33,034 nucleotides of DNA, from positions 1-33,034 of the forward strand of contig DAISVY010000014.1 in the NCBI GenBank assembly GCA_036826635.1, in the 5' to 3' direction. This DNA is from DAISVY01 sp036826635 (GTDB lineage: Bacteria; Zixibacteria; MSB-5A5; GN15; FEB-12). A program made the position numbers and the translations under genes. The notes under the pieces were generated by a model. The model was not told the DNA's origin, did not search any database, and worked only from the letters and a program-made list of their open reading frames with translations. Below are positions 22,598 through 31,109 of this stretch, one piece after another. Position 1 is the stretch's first letter; the number at the start of each line of letters is the position of its first letter.

Positions 22598-22628
22598 CAA
22601 GTTTTTGTTTACAGGGGGTAAAAACTTG
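22598..22628. repeat. 9-bp inverted repeat upstream of the rhamnose genes
   Basis: CAAGTTTTT (22598-22606) and AAAAACTTG (22620-22628) form a perfect inverted repeat with a 13-nt spacer between tRNA-Thr and rfbB. It could be an operator, a leader hairpin or chance; neither strand ends in a T tract. Confidence 0.35.
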
Positions 22629-22689
22629 ATTAATCTGGCTACAGGTGGTTGGTCCGCTTCGACGCGAGTGGGTTCGCGGGGAAATTGTA

Positions 22690-23751
22690 TTGAACACGGA
22701 TAAGTTCACGCGCAGGGTGGTCATTACGGGCGGAGCCGGTTTTATCGGTTCCAATTTGTTGCTGCAACTCGTTCCGAAATACCCCGAATATCTTTTTGTG
22801 AATATCGATTGCCTCACCTATGCGGGCAACTTAAGCAATCTGGCCGCCATAGAACAGGCGCCCAATTATCGATTTGAAAAGATCGACATCTGCCGGTTCG
22901 ACGATCTGCAAAACTGTTTCGAAAAATACGGCATCGATAGTGTTATCCATCTGGCGGCCGAGTCGCACGTGGATCGTTCCATTGTGGGCCCGGCGGCTTT
23001 TATAAATACGAATATCCTGGGGACTTTCAATTTGCTGGAATTGGCGCGGCGACGTTTTCTCGAAAAGGGAAAGTTTCGCTTTCACCACGTGTCAACCGAC
23101 GAAGTTTTCGGATCACTGGGACCGACGGGGTTCTTTACGGAGAAAAACCCGTACCGGCCCAACTCGCCATATTCGGCTTCGAAAGCATCCGCCGATCATC
23201 TGGTGCGAGCTTATCACAAAACCTACGGTCTGGATGTGGTAACGACCAATTGCTCGAACAACTACGGACCGTATCAGTTTCCCGAAAAATTGATACCTCT
23301 GATGATCCGAAATGCCATGTCCGGGAAAAAACTCCCGGTTTACGGTGACGGTCGTCAGATTCGCGACTGGTTGTATGTGGGTGATCATTGTCAGGCGCTG
23401 GATTTGGTGTTCCATAAAGGGGTGTCGGGCGAAACGTACAACATCGGCGGCCACAACGAAATCGAAAACATCGAGTTGGTGCGCAAGCTGTGTCGCTTGC
23501 TGGATGAACTGCTGGGCGGGGAACCTCGCGAGGCTCTGATAACTTCCGTAACGGATCGACCGGGTCATGACCGGCGTTACGCTATCGATGCGTCGCATAT
23601 CCGGGCGGAACTCGGCTGGGAACCGGAACATACGTTCGAGACCGGTTTAAGGGAAACCGTGAAATGGTATCTTGATAACACGCTCTGGCTTGAAGACTGT
23701 GTCAGTGGCGAGTACAAGAAATACTACAATGAAATGTATGCGAATCGATGA
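22690..23751 (+). CDS. rfbB: dTDP-glucose 4,6-dehydratase
   Basis: RfbB/RmlB catalyses step two of dTDP-L-rhamnose synthesis. The chosen TTG start gives 353 residues. The NAD-binding GGAGFIGSN is near residues 14-22. HLAAESHVDRS, the active-site STDEVFGSLG with the Thr-Asp-Glu triad, YSASKASADHL with the Tyr and Lys, and the NCSNNYGPYQFPEKLIPLMI block follow in family order. The start is uncertain: TTG at 22690 has GGGGA upstream, while a GTG at 22645 would add 15 unconserved residues. The stop overlaps the ATG at 23748 in the rfbA frame. It opens the polysaccharide operon. Confidence 0.95.
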   Translation: MNTDKFTRRVVITGGAGFIGSNLLLQLVPKYPEYLFVNIDCLTYAGNLSNLAAIEQAPNYRFEKIDICRFDDLQNCFEKYGIDSVIHLAAESHVDRSIVGPAAFINTNILGTFNLLELARRRFLEKGKFRFHHVSTDEVFGSLGPTGFFTEKNPYRPNSPYSASKASADHLVRAYHKTYGLDVVTTNCSNNYGPYQFPEKLIPLMIRNAMSGKKLPVYGDGRQIRDWLYVGDHCQALDLVFHKGVSGETYNIGGHNEIENIELVRKLCRLLDELLGGEPREALITSVTDRPGHDRRYAIDASHIRAELGWEPEHTFETGLRETVKWYLDNTLWLEDCVSGEYKKYYNEMYANR

Positions 23752-23762
23752 GACCGGAAAGT

Positions 23763-24656
23763 ATGGCTGGATCGGTTAACAAGGGTATTATTCTCGCTGG
23801 CGGGGCCGGCACGCGGCTTTTCCCGGTAACCCGGGTTGCCTGCAAGCAATTGTTGCCTATATACGACAAACCGATGATTTATTACCCGCTTTCCACCCTT
23901 ATGCTTTTCGGCATTACCGATATTTTGCTCATTTCCACGCCGACCGACCTGCCGCGCTTTGAGGACCTCCTTGGCGACGGTCACCGACTGGGATTGAACA
24001 TTTCGTACAAAGTGCAACCGAAACCGGAGGGTATCGCCCAGGCGTTTATTCTGGGAGAGGAGTTTATCGATAACGACCCGGTGGCTTTGATATTGGGTGA
24101 TAATATCTTTTACGGGGTGTATGATTTTCTGCGCGACGCACGGTCGTTCACCGATGGCGCGATGGTGTTCGGATACTATGTCAAAGATCCGCAGCGATAT
24201 GGCGTGGTGGACTTCGACAAAAACGGACGGGCTGTTTCCATCGAGGAAAAACCGGCCAGGCCGAAATCCAATTACGCCGTGACCGGTTTGTATCTTTATG
24301 ATGCCGAGGTCGTATCCATCGCCCGGGCCCTGAAACCTTCCGGGCGCGGTGAGCTGGAGATCACCGATGTCAACCGGGTTTATCTGGAACGAAACAAGCT
24401 GACGGTAGTGCGATTGGGAAGAGGTATCGCCTGGCTGGATACGGGAACTCACGACAGTCTTCTGGAGGCGGGCAATTTTATGGCTACGGTGGAGAAACGC
24501 CAGGGGCAGAAAATAGCCTGTCTTGAAGAGATAGCCTATCGCATGGGATTTATCGACCGTAACCGGATGGGCGCACTGGTCGAGGAAATGGCCGACAACA
24601 GCTATCGGGGTTATTTGCAGGAGGTTCTCAGGGAAGTCGATGGCGAAATCTGGTAA
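23763..24656 (+). CDS. rfbA: Glucose-1-phosphate thymidylyltransferase
   Basis: RfbA/RmlA makes dTDP-glucose, step one of the pathway. The nucleotidyltransferase signature ILAGGAGTRLFPVT lies near the N-terminus, followed by KQLLPIYDKPMIYYPLSTLM, PEGIAQAF and GDNIFYG, which holds the metal-binding Asp. Further on are YFVTGLYLY-type and RGELEITDVN segments. The length (about 297 residues) is normal. The ATG at 23763 is chosen because it leaves a short lead-in to the first strand; the ATG at 23748 overlaps the rfbB stop and adds five residues. The 3' end overlaps rfbD by 17 bases. Confidence 0.95.
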   Translation: MAGSVNKGIILAGGAGTRLFPVTRVACKQLLPIYDKPMIYYPLSTLMLFGITDILLISTPTDLPRFEDLLGDGHRLGLNISYKVQPKPEGIAQAFILGEEFIDNDPVALILGDNIFYGVYDFLRDARSFTDGAMVFGYYVKDPQRYGVVDFDKNGRAVSIEEKPARPKSNYAVTGLYLYDAEVVSIARALKPSGRGELEITDVNRVYLERNKLTVVRLGRGIAWLDTGTHDSLLEAGNFMATVEKRQGQKIACLEEIAYRMGFIDRNRMGALVEEMADNSYRGYLQEVLREVDGEIW

Positions 24657-25536
24657 AGTACTTATTATCGGTAGCCGGGGTCAGCTCGGGCGCGACCTGA
24701 TGGAGATACTCTCCGGGGCTTATCGCGTGTGCGGGGTCGATCTGGAGGATGTCGATATCCGTATACGTGAAGATGTCCTTTCTACCGTTAAAGCAGTGAA
24801 ACCGGATGTCGTGATTCATGCCGCCGCGTATACCGACGTTGACGGTTGCGAGAGCAACGAAGAGCTGGCTATGGCGGTAAACGGCGAGGGGACGCGCAAT
24901 GTGGCTCTGGCCTGTCGGGAAACCGGAGCGCGGATGTTTTACTATTCCACCGATTACGTTTTCGATGGGACCACGGAATCCGCATACGTCGAAGACGATG
25001 AGCCGAATCCCCTGAACGTCTATGGGAAAAGCAAACTGGCCGGGGAGATTGCCGTTCGGGAAATTCTGGCCGAAGCGGTGATTCTGAGAGTGGCCTGGAT
25101 GTACGGACGCCATGGACGCAATTTCGTCAAAACCATGCTCAAACTGGGACAGGAACAACTGCGTTTTCCGAAAGGTCCGAACGGTGTGAAGCCACTGCGG
25201 GTCGTTAACGATCAGACAGGCAACCCCACCTGGACGGAAGATATCGTTCGCCAGACCGCGCAGGTGATTGACCATCAGGGACATGGAGTGTTTCATTGTA
25301 CCAGCGAGGCCGAGACTTCATGGTATGACCTTGCCCGCGAAATTTTCGAGATAACGCATATGCCGGTGGTACTGGAAGCGTGCTCAAGTCGGGAGTATTC
25401 GCAACCGGCCGCCCGACCGCGTTTTTCATCTCTTGAAAACAGGCATTTGAAGACGGCCCGTCTGCATGTAATGCGACATTATCGCAAGGCGCTGGCGGAG
25501 TTTTTGGAACTACACGGAAAAGAGTTGATGGCATGA
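24640..25536 (+). CDS. rfbD: dTDP-4-dehydrorhamnose reductase
   Basis: RfbD/RmlD performs the final NADPH-dependent reduction to dTDP-L-rhamnose. The 298-residue SDR-family protein has the dinucleotide motif GSRGQLGRDL at residues 12-21. HAAAYTDVDGCE, the catalytic STDYVFDG (Ser/Thr) and the YGKSKLAGE motif with active Tyr and Lys follow. RVAWMYGRHGRNFVKTM and NDQTGNPTW are typical of the C-terminal half. It begins inside the end of rfbA and ends inside the start of the epimerase gene, so the four genes are translationally coupled. Confidence 0.95.
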   Translation: MAKSGKVLIIGSRGQLGRDLMEILSGAYRVCGVDLEDVDIRIREDVLSTVKAVKPDVVIHAAAYTDVDGCESNEELAMAVNGEGTRNVALACRETGARMFYYSTDYVFDGTTESAYVEDDEPNPLNVYGKSKLAGEIAVREILAEAVILRVAWMYGRHGRNFVKTMLKLGQEQLRFPKGPNGVKPLRVVNDQTGNPTWTEDIVRQTAQVIDHQGHGVFHCTSEAETSWYDLAREIFEITHMPVVLEACSSREYSQPAARPRFSSLENRHLKTARLHVMRHYRKALAEFLELHGKELMA

Positions 25537-26003
25537 AGTGTGATATCGAAGGCGTGATAATCAGGGACCTTGCTAGATACACCGATCAACGCGGCTGGCT
25601 GATTGAGCTGTTTCGCAAAGACGAACTGCCGACGGAATACTTGCCGGTTATGAGTTACGTGTCGGCCACGAAACCGGGGGTGGCACGAGGCCCTCACGAG
25701 CATGCCGACCAGGCCGACCTGTTTTGTTTTCTCGGCCCATCCACTTTTCGTCTGTATCTGTGGGACAATCGGCCCGATTCGACGACCTATCGCAAGGAAG
25801 CGCGATACGAACTGGGAGAGAATCGGCCGGCGGCGGTCGTGGTTCCGAAGGGAGTCGTTCACGCGTATAAAAATATCGGAGATGTCGACGGTATAGTTTA
25901 CAACGGGCCCAACCGGCTTTATGCCGGAGAGGGAAGGAAATATCCCGTTGATGAAATACGGCACGAGAATGATTCGGAATCACCGTTCCGTCTGGAAGAC
26001 TGA
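25533..26003 (+). CDS. rfbC: RmlC-like dTDP-4-dehydrorhamnose 3,5-epimerase family protein
   Basis: This 156-residue cupin matches the shorter branch of the RmlC family. It begins IEGVIIRDLARYTDQRGWLIELFR, has the catalytic-His region as RGPHEHADQADLF, LWDNRPDSTTYRKEARYELGE in the middle and VPKGVVHAYKNIG near the end. Classical RmlC has about 180 residues with RGxHxQ, so the HEH form and short length differ. Position directly after rfbB-rfbA-rfbD argues it supplies step three. A 3,4-ketoisomerase acting on a different dTDP-sugar is the main alternative. It overlaps rfbD by four bases. Confidence 0.8.
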   Translation: MKCDIEGVIIRDLARYTDQRGWLIELFRKDELPTEYLPVMSYVSATKPGVARGPHEHADQADLFCFLGPSTFRLYLWDNRPDSTTYRKEARYELGENRPAAVVVPKGVVHAYKNIGDVDGIVYNGPNRLYAGEGRKYPVDEIRHENDSESPFRLED

Positions 26004-26079
26004 TTTTCCGACATAGCAAGGACGCAACAGGGCGTGACCGAACGGGTTCGGTGCGACCTGTGGAAATACAGTTCGACAA

Positions 26080-27369
26080 ATGAAACTCTTCGAGCAGCTT
26101 AAAAACAAACTGAAAGACGATAAAAAGAAACGGCTGCTTGAAAATTATCTCTCGCTGTCTGTTCTTCAGGGACTCAATTATCTTCTTCCCCTGATCACTT
26201 TACCGTATCTGGTTCGTATTCTCGGAGCCGAGAAATACGGCCTGGTGATGTTTGCACAGGCATTCACACAGTTCTTCATCATTTTTACGGATTATGGGTT
26301 CAACCTTTCGGCCGCCCGGGAAATAGCCGTTCATCGAAACGACCGGGACATGGTATCCACCATTTACTGGAGCGTGATGATAATCAAGGGAGTCTTTATC
26401 GTGACCGGCTTCGGGGTTATGGCGGCTATCGTGTTCTATTTCGACCGATTCAAACCTGACTGGATTCTCTATTTGTTGTGCTATGGTATGGTGCTTGGTC
26501 AAGCCTGCATGACGCCCTGGTTCTTTCAGGGTATGGAACGCATGAAGTTTATCACGCTGATCAACATAACCGCCCGGGTGATCTTTACCGTGACTATCTT
26601 CATCGTCGTCCGGCAGCAGACGGATTATATCTATGTGCCGCTTCTCAGTTCGACGGGGATGATCCTGGCGGGCGCCATGAGTATGATGATCGCTTTGAAG
26701 CGCTTCAAGGTGGCGGTAAGGATTCCGGGATTCAAGGCACTGTCGTATCATTTGAGAAGTAGCTTTCAGTTCTTTCTTTCCCAGGTATCGGTGTCGTTTT
26801 ACACCTATGCCAACTCGTTTGCTTTAGGTCTTTTCGTGAGCAACCAGGCCGTGGCCTATTACGCGGCCGCGCAACAATTGTACAAGGCGATGTATGGGGT
26901 CTTCGTTCCATTGGTCAATGCCCTGTACCCGTTTATTTCGAAAGAGCGCAGCGTGGGTTTGTTCAAGAAAGTCTACTGGCCGGCGTGCGGTGCGGCCGCC
27001 CTGGGGGGGCTGTTCGTTTTCGTTTTCAGCGGTCCTATCACGGATATTATCTTCGGTGCCGGTTTCGGTGAAACATCGCATCTGTTACAACTTTTTTCGG
27101 TACTCGTGGTAATAGCGGTGGCTTCCGTACTGCTCGGCTATCCCTTCCTCGCCGCTCTGGGGCACCCGGAGTACGCCAATATGAGTGTCGTGTTCGGATC
27201 GATTCTGCACCTGGCCATATTGGCGGCTATCATTCCGGTGATGACTACCTATCTCGTGGCTATAGCGACAATCGTGACTGAATTGACGATCCTGCTGATT
27301 CGTATTCACGGTGTGAGAAAACTCCGGCTATGGAAAAAGCCTGACGGTTATATTGCCCCGGCCGGGTAG
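26080..27369 (+). CDS. wzx: Wzx-type polysaccharide flippase
   Basis: This 429-residue protein has about 12 hydrophobic segments and belongs to the MATE/MOP-type Wzx flippases that move lipid-linked oligosaccharide units across the inner membrane. The N-terminal block NYLSLSVLQGLNYLLPLITLPYLVRILGAEKYGLVMFAQ is typical, broken here into TM1 and the following loop. TPWFFQGMERMKFITLINI is another family-like stretch. A basic cytoplasmic lead (residues 1-20, many Lys) precedes TM1. It starts 76 nt after the epimerase gene. The sugar specificity cannot be read. Location in a rhamnose and glycosyltransferase operon supports the role. Confidence 0.88.
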   Translation: MKLFEQLKNKLKDDKKKRLLENYLSLSVLQGLNYLLPLITLPYLVRILGAEKYGLVMFAQAFTQFFIIFTDYGFNLSAAREIAVHRNDRDMVSTIYWSVMIIKGVFIVTGFGVMAAIVFYFDRFKPDWILYLLCYGMVLGQACMTPWFFQGMERMKFITLINITARVIFTVTIFIVVRQQTDYIYVPLLSSTGMILAGAMSMMIALKRFKVAVRIPGFKALSYHLRSSFQFFLSQVSVSFYTYANSFALGLFVSNQAVAYYAAAQQLYKAMYGVFVPLVNALYPFISKERSVGLFKKVYWPACGAAALGGLFVFVFSGPITDIIFGAGFGETSHLLQLFSVLVVIAVASVLLGYPFLAALGHPEYANMSVVFGSILHLAILAAIIPVMTTYLVAIATIVTELTILLIRIHGVRKLRLWKKPDGYIAPAG

Positions 27370-27472
27370 AGCTATGTATCGCTTGTAAGTGGCTAATAAC
27401 AGGGCAAAAGAGATCGTAATTCGACTGGTTTCGATACGGACGAGAAGAGGATAGGCGGGAACAGACAACGGC

Positions 27473-28531
27473 ATGGACAAACGTGTTTGCGTAGTGACGG
27501 TGACATATGGCGAGCGATGGTCGCTGCTGCGTCGGGTGCTGGCGGCCGTCATGGCGCAAAAGGACGTTGTCGGAATTGTAGTCGTCGATAACGGGGTGCC
27601 GTACGATTTGGAACAACGGCTGAAAGAATGTGATTACCCCGCGATAACAACGGTGAAAATGGGGGAGAATACGGGCCCGGCACGGGGGTATTGTGCCGGT
27701 ATGCGGGCGGCGCAGAAGCTTGCGGAGTGTGAATTACTGTGGTTGCTGGATGATGACAATATCCCCGACCGGGGAGCTCTTGAGGAGTTGTTGCACCAGT
27801 ACGAAAATCTTACCGTTCAGGTGCCCCGGGAAAAACTGGCGTTGTTATCCATGCGAGCGGATCGGCGACAATATGCCGCGGTAGCTTCGGGCGATGAAGT
27901 AGAGAAGTGGTTTCCTCGGATTAACAGTATACTGGGTTTTCACCTGGCCCAGGTACCGGGTAAGATAGTCCGCCGGTTATCTCCCGTCAGATCTCATGCT
28001 TCGGGGCAGCATCGGGATGTCGTTAAGATCCCATTCGGAATTTACGGAGGACTGCTGTTCCATCGCTCTCTGCTCGAAACGGTCGGGTTCCCTCGCGAAG
28101 ATCTCTATCTTTATGGTGATGACAGCGACTTTACGGCGAGGATCACTCGCTCCGGAGGGAGTGTTTGCCTGGTGCCGCGCAGTCGTGTCGAGGATGCTGA
28201 AGTCTCCTGGATTGCGGCGGGGACAGCTCGAAACGCTTCTTTCGCCAAGCGGTTATCGAATGCCGGAAGGTTGCAGATATACTACGGTGTGCGTAACGGG
28301 ATGTGGTTTTCCCGTGAATATTACTGCCGTAACCCTCTGATCTTCGGTCTCAATACGTGGTTTTATGTGGGCTGGGTGGGGTTTGGTTTACTGTTCAGAG
28401 GTCAAATCGGCCGTTTTTGTCTGGTTATGCGAGCGGTCAGAGACGGATTGACCGGCAAATTGGGAAAAAGAGAGGATATGGCTTTACCGGATTCGTCTCA
28501 GGTGCGAACCGCAGCCGAAAACGATGTCTGA
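27473..28531 (+). CDS. Family 2 glycosyltransferase (rhamnosyl/galactofuranosyl-type)
   Basis: This 352-residue GT-A fold enzyme starts VCVVTVTYGERWSLLRRVLAAVMAQ. The acidic substrate motif is WLLDDDNIP, and MGENTGPARGYCAGM matches the N-G-G-type loop seen in rhamnosyl and galactofuranosyl transferases. LYGDDSDFTARITRSGG holds the catalytic-base region. A C-terminal hydrophobic segment (FYVGWVGFGLLF) may sit on the membrane. With dTDP-rhamnose genes next door, a rhamnosyltransferase is the natural guess but is not proven. It starts about 100 nt after the flippase. Confidence 0.88.
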   Translation: MDKRVCVVTVTYGERWSLLRRVLAAVMAQKDVVGIVVVDNGVPYDLEQRLKECDYPAITTVKMGENTGPARGYCAGMRAAQKLAECELLWLLDDDNIPDRGALEELLHQYENLTVQVPREKLALLSMRADRRQYAAVASGDEVEKWFPRINSILGFHLAQVPGKIVRRLSPVRSHASGQHRDVVKIPFGIYGGLLFHRSLLETVGFPREDLYLYGDDSDFTARITRSGGSVCLVPRSRVEDAEVSWIAAGTARNASFAKRLSNAGRLQIYYGVRNGMWFSREYYCRNPLIFGLNTWFYVGWVGFGLLFRGQIGRFCLVMRAVRDGLTGKLGKREDMALPDSSQVRTAAENDV

Positions 28532-28558
28532 ACGGCCCGTTCCGAGGATATTGTCCCG

Positions 28559-29743
28559 ATGAAAGTGCTCATCGTCAACTCGTTGTATCATCCTAATGTC
28601 ATGGGCGGAGCCGAGAGGTCGGTTCGCATCACGGCTGAAGCGTTGCATGCAAAAGGGGTGGAGCCGGTGGTTGTGTCGACTGATATAACCGAGCACAACG
28701 GGTTTGTCGACGGCCTGAAAGTGTATTATCTCAAAATCCCCAATCTTTACTGGATGCGCGTGGCCAAAGAGAAACCGGGTTTCCTTAAGCCCTTGTGGCA
28801 TGCTATCGATTCATATAACGGTTTCGCTTCGAGGAAACTTCGGGCTTTGATCAAACAAGAGGCCCCGGATATTGTTCATACCAACAACCTGACCGGCATC
28901 TCCGTTGCGGCGTGGTCAGCCGCTGCCGCTTGTCATGTGCCGATCATCCACACGATTCGTGATTATTACCTGCTTTGTCCCCGGGCCCAGATGTATCGGC
29001 GGGGCCACATCTGCGAGCGTCAATGTCTCGATTGCCGGATGTTTTCATGGCCCCGAAAAAGATTTTCTAACCGGGTGAAAGCAGTAGTCGGAACCAGTCG
29101 CTATGTGCTGGAAAAACATCTAAGACTGGGCTGTTTCCACGACACGCCGATTCGCAGACATATACATAACCCTGTGCAGCCGGGTGAACCGTTGCAACGA
29201 AGAGAAACACCGACCGAGGTTGTTACTTTCGGTTTTGTCGGATTGCTCGCGGCCAGCAAGGGAGTGAACCTGCTTCTGGAGAGATTCCGAACCATCAATC
29301 CCGAGCGGGCCCGTCTGCTGCTTTTCGGACGCGGGTACACGCAGGATTCGGAAGAAGAACTCCGCCGCCGTTTCGAGTCTGACCGCATTCGGTTTATGGG
29401 ATATCAACCGCCGGAGAAAGTCTATTCGATGGTGGACGTTGTTATCTCGCCATCGCTCCTGGCTGAATCTTTCGGGCGTACTGTCCCGGAAGCGAATTCG
29501 TACGGTCGACCGGTCATCGTATCGAATCGGGGAGGATTGGCGGAAATAGTCGAAGACGGCCGTAACGGTTTCGTGTTTGACCCGGATTTGCCGGGCGATC
29601 TGGATGAAAAAATTCGCTTTTTTGTTGATGATCCCCACCTGATCGATAGTATGTCAGATAATTGTCTGGAGTTTGCCAGACAGTTTAGCAGTGAATGCAT
29701 CGCCGATCAGTATATCAAACTGTACGAAGAAGTAGTTCCGTGA
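28559..29743 (+). CDS. Family 4 glycosyltransferase
   Basis: This 394-residue GT-B enzyme has the N-terminal donor loop region NSLYHPNVMGGAERSVRITAEAL and the C-terminal retaining-type E-x7-E motif ESFGRTVPE near residue 305, followed by GRPVIVSNRGGLAEIVEDGRNG... as in the family. TFGFVGLLAASKGVNLLLE marks the start of the second Rossmann domain. A cysteine-rich patch at about 137-162 (LLCPRAQ, CERQCLDCRMF) occurs in several polysaccharide GT4 enzymes and could bind metal. It ends in a GTGA overlap with the polymerase gene. Confidence 0.9.
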   Translation: MKVLIVNSLYHPNVMGGAERSVRITAEALHAKGVEPVVVSTDITEHNGFVDGLKVYYLKIPNLYWMRVAKEKPGFLKPLWHAIDSYNGFASRKLRALIKQEAPDIVHTNNLTGISVAAWSAAAACHVPIIHTIRDYYLLCPRAQMYRRGHICERQCLDCRMFSWPRKRFSNRVKAVVGTSRYVLEKHLRLGCFHDTPIRRHIHNPVQPGEPLQRRETPTEVVTFGFVGLLAASKGVNLLLERFRTINPERARLLLFGRGYTQDSEEELRRRFESDRIRFMGYQPPEKVYSMVDVVISPSLLAESFGRTVPEANSYGRPVIVSNRGGLAEIVEDGRNGFVFDPDLPGDLDEKIRFFVDDPHLIDSMSDNCLEFARQFSSECIADQYIKLYEEVVP

Positions 29744-31053
29744 GACGAGTAACCGAGACGATTCTCTATTTATGGCTGTTTATTGTCGCCTGCGAAGCCG
29801 TAATCAGATATGTCCTGGTTGAGATGGGTGTCCCGTCGCTTATTTATGTGAAGGACATTCTGCTGATCGGTCTTTTTCTCTATTTCATTCTTTGTACAAT
29901 CACCAGAATGCGGCTTGAGAAGGTACTGTTGACCTGTTTTGTCCTCCTTTTGTATGGTATGCTGGTGGGCGTGGTCAACGGTATCGGTTTGATTCAGGTT
30001 CTCTTTGGTGTCAAGATGTACCTGGCCTTTTTTGTCGGGTTTATCGCCGTGTATGCGCTGAAGCTGGAACGCGAATGTTTCGTGACAATTTTCAGGTTTC
30101 TGGTGCCGGTGGTATTGCTGGGCATCGTGATCGAATTATTCGTCACGCCGCCCTGGCAGAGCTTCGAATATGAAGCTTATGGTGTGGCTATCGAAGGGGC
30201 GAGGCAGTGGTCGTCTTTCGGTATTCCTCGTGCTTCGGGGTTCGGGCGGACGTCATTTGAAACGGCCATGTTGTTGTTTTCGCTTTGTACTTTGTTCCTG
30301 ATCGCTACGCTTGATTTCGACAACCGACCTTACCGCCGGGCCCGATGGTTCGACTGGCTGTTGTTTTTCGCGGCTTTTGTCGGTGTTGTAATCACTACGG
30401 CCAAGACCTCTATTCTGGCCTTCATAATGCTCTTCTTATTTTACGTTATCGCAAGGTTATATTTGGTCGCCAAACAAACGATTAGACGACCGGCCGAAGT
30501 TACCCTCAAAGTTTTACTGGTCCTGATGCTCCTGTATGGGGTCATCCCGCCAATCGTTTCCGCGGTGGCTCCTTCCGTCGGTCGCGATTTGCTGGCCTCC
30601 GATGATCTTCTCACGATTATACTCTCGGCGTCATACATACAAAGATTGGCTGTGGTCTGGCCGGCCGCGTACGCTTTGCTCTCTCCGGTGTTTCTGGTGT
30701 TGACGGGACGGGGAGTGGGAGGGATCGGTCAGGCACAAAAGTACCTTGAACCCGAACTGTATAATCCCGGGGACAACCTATATGTTTACCTGCTGGTAGA
30801 CTTTGGCCTCGTTGTTCTGGTTTTGTTACTTCTGTATCTCCTGTATAAAGTCATTACCGTAAATCTGAACAAGGGTGAGTCCTTCTGTTTCTTATTTTTC
30901 TGCGTCGCGCTTTTCACTTTTGGCGGTACGGCCAACGTCATCGAGTCGGCGCCTCTTATGCTGACCCTTGGCTTGTTGTTCGGTCTGTGGAATCGAGCCA
31001 GGACCGGGAGACAAAACAGTAACCCACCGGAAAAGAAACAGGCCCCTGCCTGA
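29740..31053 (+). CDS. wzy: Wzy-like O-antigen polymerase/ligase family protein
   Basis: This 437-residue membrane protein has about ten to twelve hydrophobic segments with one long hydrophilic loop near residues 135-180 and another near 270-345. That is the layout of Wzy and WaaL proteins. The second loop ends LTGRGVGGIGQAQKYLEPELYNPGDNLYVY, comparable to the periplasmic catalytic loop (GxGxG and D-N-xY) of these enzymes. The GTG at 29740 overlaps the GT4 stop (GTGA); an ATG at 29695 would overlap by 49 bases. Sequence alone cannot separate polymerase from ligase; the locus favours polymerase. The C-terminal tail is hydrophilic. Confidence 0.78.
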   Translation: MRRVTETILYLWLFIVACEAVIRYVLVEMGVPSLIYVKDILLIGLFLYFILCTITRMRLEKVLLTCFVLLLYGMLVGVVNGIGLIQVLFGVKMYLAFFVGFIAVYALKLERECFVTIFRFLVPVVLLGIVIELFVTPPWQSFEYEAYGVAIEGARQWSSFGIPRASGFGRTSFETAMLLFSLCTLFLIATLDFDNRPYRRARWFDWLLFFAAFVGVVITTAKTSILAFIMLFLFYVIARLYLVAKQTIRRPAEVTLKVLLVLMLLYGVIPPIVSAVAPSVGRDLLASDDLLTIILSASYIQRLAVVWPAAYALLSPVFLVLTGRGVGGIGQAQKYLEPELYNPGDNLYVYLLVDFGLVVLVLLLLYLLYKVITVNLNKGESFCFLFFCVALFTFGGTANVIESAPLMLTLGLLFGLWNRARTGRQNSNPPEKKQAPA

Positions 31054-31067
31054 TTAAGCAAGGGCCT
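31031..31067 (-). terminator. Terminator between convergent genes
   Basis: AGGCCCCTGC (31040-31049) and GCAAGGGCCT (31058-31067) form a 10-bp stem with one mismatch and an 8-nt loop. On the minus strand it is followed by GTTTCTTTT, so it best serves the dockerin gene. The stem overlaps the last codons of the polymerase gene. Confidence 0.6.
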
Positions 31068-31109
31068 TAAAGCTCGCATCGAATAACGTGTCGTCTTAGG
31101 TTGATCCGC

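Noticed and set aside
22585..22613. Promoter for the rhamnose operon (TTGAGA, 17 nt, TTTACA)
   Set aside because: The -10 match is poor and overlaps the inverted repeat; not strong enough to list as a feature.
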